64,000 nucleotides of DNA from contig CM043875.1 of the NCBI GenBank assembly GCA_023846275.1, forward strand, positions 25,276,851-25,340,850. The letters are read 5' to 3'. The position numbers and the translations under genes were made by a program. Below, one piece after another: positions 59,911 to 64,000 of the stretch (positions are counted from its first letter, which is position 1; each line of letters begins with the position of its first letter). Origin of the DNA: Vanilla planifolia. Taxonomy: Eukaryota > Streptophyta > Magnoliopsida > Asparagales > Orchidaceae. The notes beneath the pieces are model-generated. The model did not search any database and had not been told where the DNA came from. It saw only the letters and a program-made list of their open reading frames with translations.

Positions 59911-61832
59911 CTTAATAATTAAATAATATCATAATTAAATCTAAAACCTAAACCTAAGATGTAGAACCCTCATAAAAATCCCAAAAATCCTCTCATTTCT
60001 GTTGTTGATGACTAGAAGCCCAAACTCTCATCGATTTCACATGGGAAGCTTAGACGAAATTGAGAAATCATTAACTCAAGGAATGAGAAGCATTTCTCTA
60101 TAATTAATTTTTCCATTACAACCTTCATTGTAGGGGATTTCACTATTTGAATGGAAACCATGAGTCGCGATAAAAAATTTTGTTTTTTCTTTCACAAATG
60201 GTGGCAAATTGAAGGTGAAATTTTAATTTTCTAGAAGATTAAGCACTATTTTGGGTTTTATTTATGAAGTTAAGAGTTTTCCTAATCTGATGTAATGACT
60301 CATTGAGACAACCGAAATTAAGATATATATGTTAATTTTTTTTGACAATAAATTGGTATTTTAGGAAATTTTGACAAGAATTACTTTTGATTAAATTTGG
60401 AAATTTGAAATTTTGGGTTATGAGCACAAAAAAGTGAAGGAGATGTCAAGATTGAAAAGATAAATCAATTCAGGAGGTAGATCCTCAGTACATAGATTAG
60501 GTGGGTAAATTGATTAACTGTAATACAAGTAAGTTTATTTACATTCCTTAAGAATGTTAAAATAAAGTGATATTTGTTACTTATGATCATAATATTGAAC
60601 ATATTAATGTATTTAAATATAAGCAACAAAATTTATATAGCTTATTATTACTAAATAAGCAATATTTATATATAAATAAAAATAAAAGAAAAGAAATATA
60701 CAAGAAATTTAGAAAGATATGATTACTTATATGATATGGTGTATGAGAATAACACATTGAATAGAAATGATAAAATGACAAAAAATATTTTTTCTTTGAT
60801 ATTATCTATTGGCTTCGATGTGATTTCCAGAATCATATTGGTGATAATTGATATCATGTCAATAGGTTGAAATGGTTGTGGATAGAAGCTTACCCATTAG
60901 ATATAATATGATAGATATGGATATTGACATGATATGATATCCTAGTGGATATAGTCTAATAGGTAATGATATGATTACCTATTTGATATAGTCTTATGGT
61001 TATTAATATGGACATGATATGATAACCTATTTGATATATTCTTATAAGTATTGATATGGACATTATATGATATATGAGCAAGGATAATAGTCAAGGATAA
61101 ATAAGGCCTAAAATGAATTAAGAAATGAATCATGAAAAAAATTGAATAAAAAAATAAAAAAATAGCATAAGTAAATGAAAATACAAATCAATCAGATAAG
61201 TCATTTCTTTATTACTATTATTTCGATTTATATAATTTTTTTTCTTATGTCATTTGTTATTCATTTATAGCTTTGTTGTTCTTTACATTTATTACATCTT
61301 ATTATTTTATTAAATATGATTTATCTACTGAGAATTTTAAGTCTTATTCTCTATACTTACATTACAAGCTAATTAGGTTCACAATGTTAAGATGGTGATC
61401 CTAATAGGATTAAAGATTCAGGTATGTAAGGAATATGTGTTGAGGGTATCTCTTATGTGATTGTGATAGATCCGAATTTGTACTTTTAGTTGATATAGTT
61501 GTATTATTAGAATAGTTATGGTGTCTATTTTATGTGTTATGGATTGCTATTGATTTTATAGATTTAGTTAATAAAATATGTGATATGGATGTGGGTTTTA
61601 GTTTTATATTTGATGTAGATGATATTTTTTTATCATTTTGTGATATAATTATCAATATATATGCAATGATAAATATTGTATATGAAAAATGAATAGTTTA
61701 TAAGGGAGATTCTATCAATTTGTTTTCTAGATTTATAAGTAATTTAATTGATTTTAAATATTATGAAAAAAATTAAGTTTAAATTGATCTCATTTGTCAC
61801 TCCCTACCTATGGTGTTAGGCGAGGCATGACT
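59558..61832 (+). repeat. Right LTR of the old Ty3/gypsy element
   Basis: About 2.27 kb, starting TATAACATCC and ending GAGGCATGACT. It is colinear with the left copy. The last base pair CT instead of CA shows decay at the terminus. Confidence 0.85.
59836..59904. repeat. (TA)n tract in right relic LTR
   Basis: About 34 TA units, at the position matching 54415-54449 in the left LTR. Confidence 0.9.
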
Positions 61833-61837
61833 AATGA
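61833..61837. repeat. Decayed target-site duplication, right
   Basis: AATGA, partner of GATGA at 54082-54086. Confidence 0.55.
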
Positions 61838-64000
61838 GGTAGTTGCTATGACAGGTAATCCATGTTTTTCAATTATAAGATTATGAAGATGCTTTTATAT
61901 GAATAGTATGTGATCATTATCATACTTGACTAAAATAAATAGTTGTTTGAGTCCATTATCATTGATGGATGAATAGTAATAAGCATTGAACAATCTAAGA
62001 TGATTTTTTATCATATCTTTATGATGTGCACTATGTTAGATCATAATAGTTAGTTTGTATATGTGATGTGCTTCAATTAGGTATGATTAGATGCAAAAAT
62101 TAATAAAACCCAAAAAAATATGACTTGTCCAATCGTAAGTCATATAATTCTTATAATTAATGCTTATGAATACTAATGCTTCAACTTCCATTGCTATAAT
62201 ACATTTGGCATGTTCATCCCATATGATGAAGAGTATGCTTTATTTTTGTGTTTAAATTTAAATATCGTCTTGAACATTGGTTGTATGATATTTTACTATA
62301 AATTGAAAACCATTTGGATATATGAAAAACCATTATTTTCTGCCACAATTAGAGCTTTACAAATTCTCGACAATGATTTTGAGTCCCAAATCAAAAGCTA
62401 ATTTTAGTTCATATTAAATTTAATAAACTTATGAACAATAATGTTAACTTCTTTAACTTATAAATTCCACTTGGTTGAGAGAACTATAAAGATCATTTGA
62501 GTAATTTTCTAAACAAGATTAGTGATTTTCTAATTAACCTTATTAGAACATATGATTATATCATGTAGATTAATGTAATCAAGTTCAATTAATATGTATA
62601 CATACTGTTTAGGAAAACACCTATCACAACTCCAAAAAGCCATCTTTTTAATAAATTAAAAAATCATAGGGTTTGTATAGATAAAATATTAAGTGAGGAA
62701 CTTAACCCCAAGTGGAGAGTTCATGATGTGACAAAATACCAAATATTAATAAAAATAAAACCACATAAACAAATTACTAGCATAATATAATCCAAGCCAA
62801 GTTATATTAACGTATGTATAAAATATAAATTGATATTCTATTATACTCCTACTTACTCAACATATACCAAGCATTATTTACCCATAAATTTTAGGAGTAT
62901 GGTTCTCTCTTATGATTTCAAATCTCCAAACCTCAATGTAGTGAATATTTTATCTGATGATGACCTATGATATTACATAATCATTAATGATATTTATAGG
63001 TCTTCACAAAAAATCTAATAAAATAACTAAATATAAAAAATATTAAAATAAATATATAAGTATGATGAATAAAACAAAAGTCATACCATAAGTTGAGATG
63101 ATACAACACATGTATAAATCTCAAATCATAAATCATACTAAATAATTATTTGTATATAAAAAGTAAGCAAGATGAAATATGAATATTAGTTTTGTTATTA
63201 TTTCTAGTTTTTAAATAATAATTAGGTTCTATTCTCTTTGAATCATTATTATTACTGAATCTAATAATTATGTTAATAAACTATCTCTAGTTAGCATACA
63301 CCTTATCTACCCACATAACACTGCAAATATTTATTCTAAAAATCAATGCCCTATGAAACACTTATGTTGGTCAATATGTATGAAGTAAATATGCCAGTCT
63401 AGAGATTATTTTCAAAGCTAGAATATATTAATTTCTATTTTTTTCTTTAAGTTAAATTTCTTTTATTTTAAATAATTTTTATAATTCTATATAATCATAA
63501 AAGCCATAAAAAATAGTGAATCATGTAATAAGTAATATAAAAAAATAAGTTTTTATCAACATAAGAGAATATAATCTTAAAAAAGAATATAAAAGTATGA
63601 AAGAGTAATGTGTTATAATCATGAATTATATATTTATCTAAATGTCTATGCAAAGCAATTCCCTTGTTTGATCATTCCTTCTTCTAAATTTTCTATATTA
63701 AAAATGTGTATGAAATAATCACTATGTATTATACAAATAACATATTTCTTAAGCTATTTTATTCCAATAATTTACTTCTATGTTTTAAATTTATGCTTTG
63801 GATCATACTTGTATGATTTACTAATCATGCATATGATCCTCAAAATTATACCATATAGTACTAGCATGATCTTAGTATCGTATAGTACGTCCAATCCTAT
63901 AAATCATTTTCTACTACACATGATAGTAGTATGATCCTATTATCATATAGTATGATTAACTATATTTCTTGTTACTCAACCTATTTGTCTAGTCAAATCC
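61838..64000. other. AT-rich DNA with a further motif cluster at the edge
   Basis: No gene is recognised; the 63-residue frame at 62210-62401 shows no domain. Between about 63790 and 63960 the ATCATA/TATGAT motif recurs densely (CATACTTGTATGAT, CATATAGTACTAGCATGAT, CATATAGTATGATTA), and the cluster probably continues past the window edge. Confidence 0.4.

Larger units (their letters stand above)
54087..61832 (+). mobile_element. Old, inactivated Ty3/gypsy LTR retrotransposon
   Basis: This relic of about 7.7 kb still has two recognisable LTRs (54087-56409 and 59558-61832), a mutated primer site, a pol fossil and a polypurine tract. Both LTRs begin TATAA(T/C)ATCC, where TGTAACATCC is probably ancestral, and include the same (TA)n tract. 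They differ at many positions and by indels, so the insertion is far older than the element at 21892. The internal region is only about 3.1 kb. Gag is missing between the primer site and the protease, and the integrase core is deleted, so it could not move by itself. Confidence 0.85.

Overview
This window looks like nuclear DNA of a flowering plant. It is very A+T-rich (about three quarters by eye) and poor in genes. Retrotransposons of several ages are layered through it, and the few host genes sit in small G+C-richer islands. There is no sign of bacterial gene organisation. The exact species cannot be told from the sequence.

The clearest object is one young, complete Ty3/gypsy retrotransposon of 10,400 bp (21892-32291). 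It has a CACCT target duplication, two 2,975-bp LTRs, an initiator-Met-tRNA primer site, a polypurine tract and one uninterrupted Gag-Pol frame. The frame runs gag, protease, reverse transcriptase, RNase H, integrase and a C-terminal chromodomain, which points to a chromovirus of the Tekay/Del type. The LTRs differ at about 22 hand-counted positions and by no indels. Its zinc knuckle lacks a metal ligand and its protease-RT linker looks shortened.

Three older Ty3/gypsy relics surround it. One (54087-61832) still has both LTRs and a near-perfect target duplication but has lost gag and the integrase core. A second is an antisense pol/gag fossil (about 18.9-20.8 kb). The third is a gag fossil (6.8-7.7 kb) lying directly beside LTR-like repeats (about 7.8-12.1 kb). 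Further LTR-like pieces occur near 39.4-42.1 kb and 46-48 kb. Much of the rest carries clusters of a short near-palindrome of the form ATCATATARTATGAT.

Two kinds of host gene can be supported. One is a single-exon gene at 15.3-15.7 kb (minus strand) for a small basic plant protein. The other is the most interesting signal: a family of tiny two-exon genes, all on the minus strand, encoding a putative secreted peptide with a Pro-rich core and a Cys-Cys end. One copy is intact (50223-50489, 57 residues). One has an intact exon 2 but two stops in exon 1 (35393-35658). One keeps only exon 1, without a start codon (38875-38947). A fourth is an exon-2-like fragment beside the intact gene (about 49925-50045). 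In all three copies with exon 1, that exon is exactly 73 bp and ends at a phase-1 GT donor, so this is unlikely to be chance. I do not recognise the peptide family.

The remaining stretches hold simple repeats, a 100-bp-period tandem array (46.4-47.0 kb), a 207/200-bp tandem duplication (11.2-11.6 kb) and a 28-bp perfect palindrome (52.9 kb). No tRNA, rRNA or CRISPR array was recognised.
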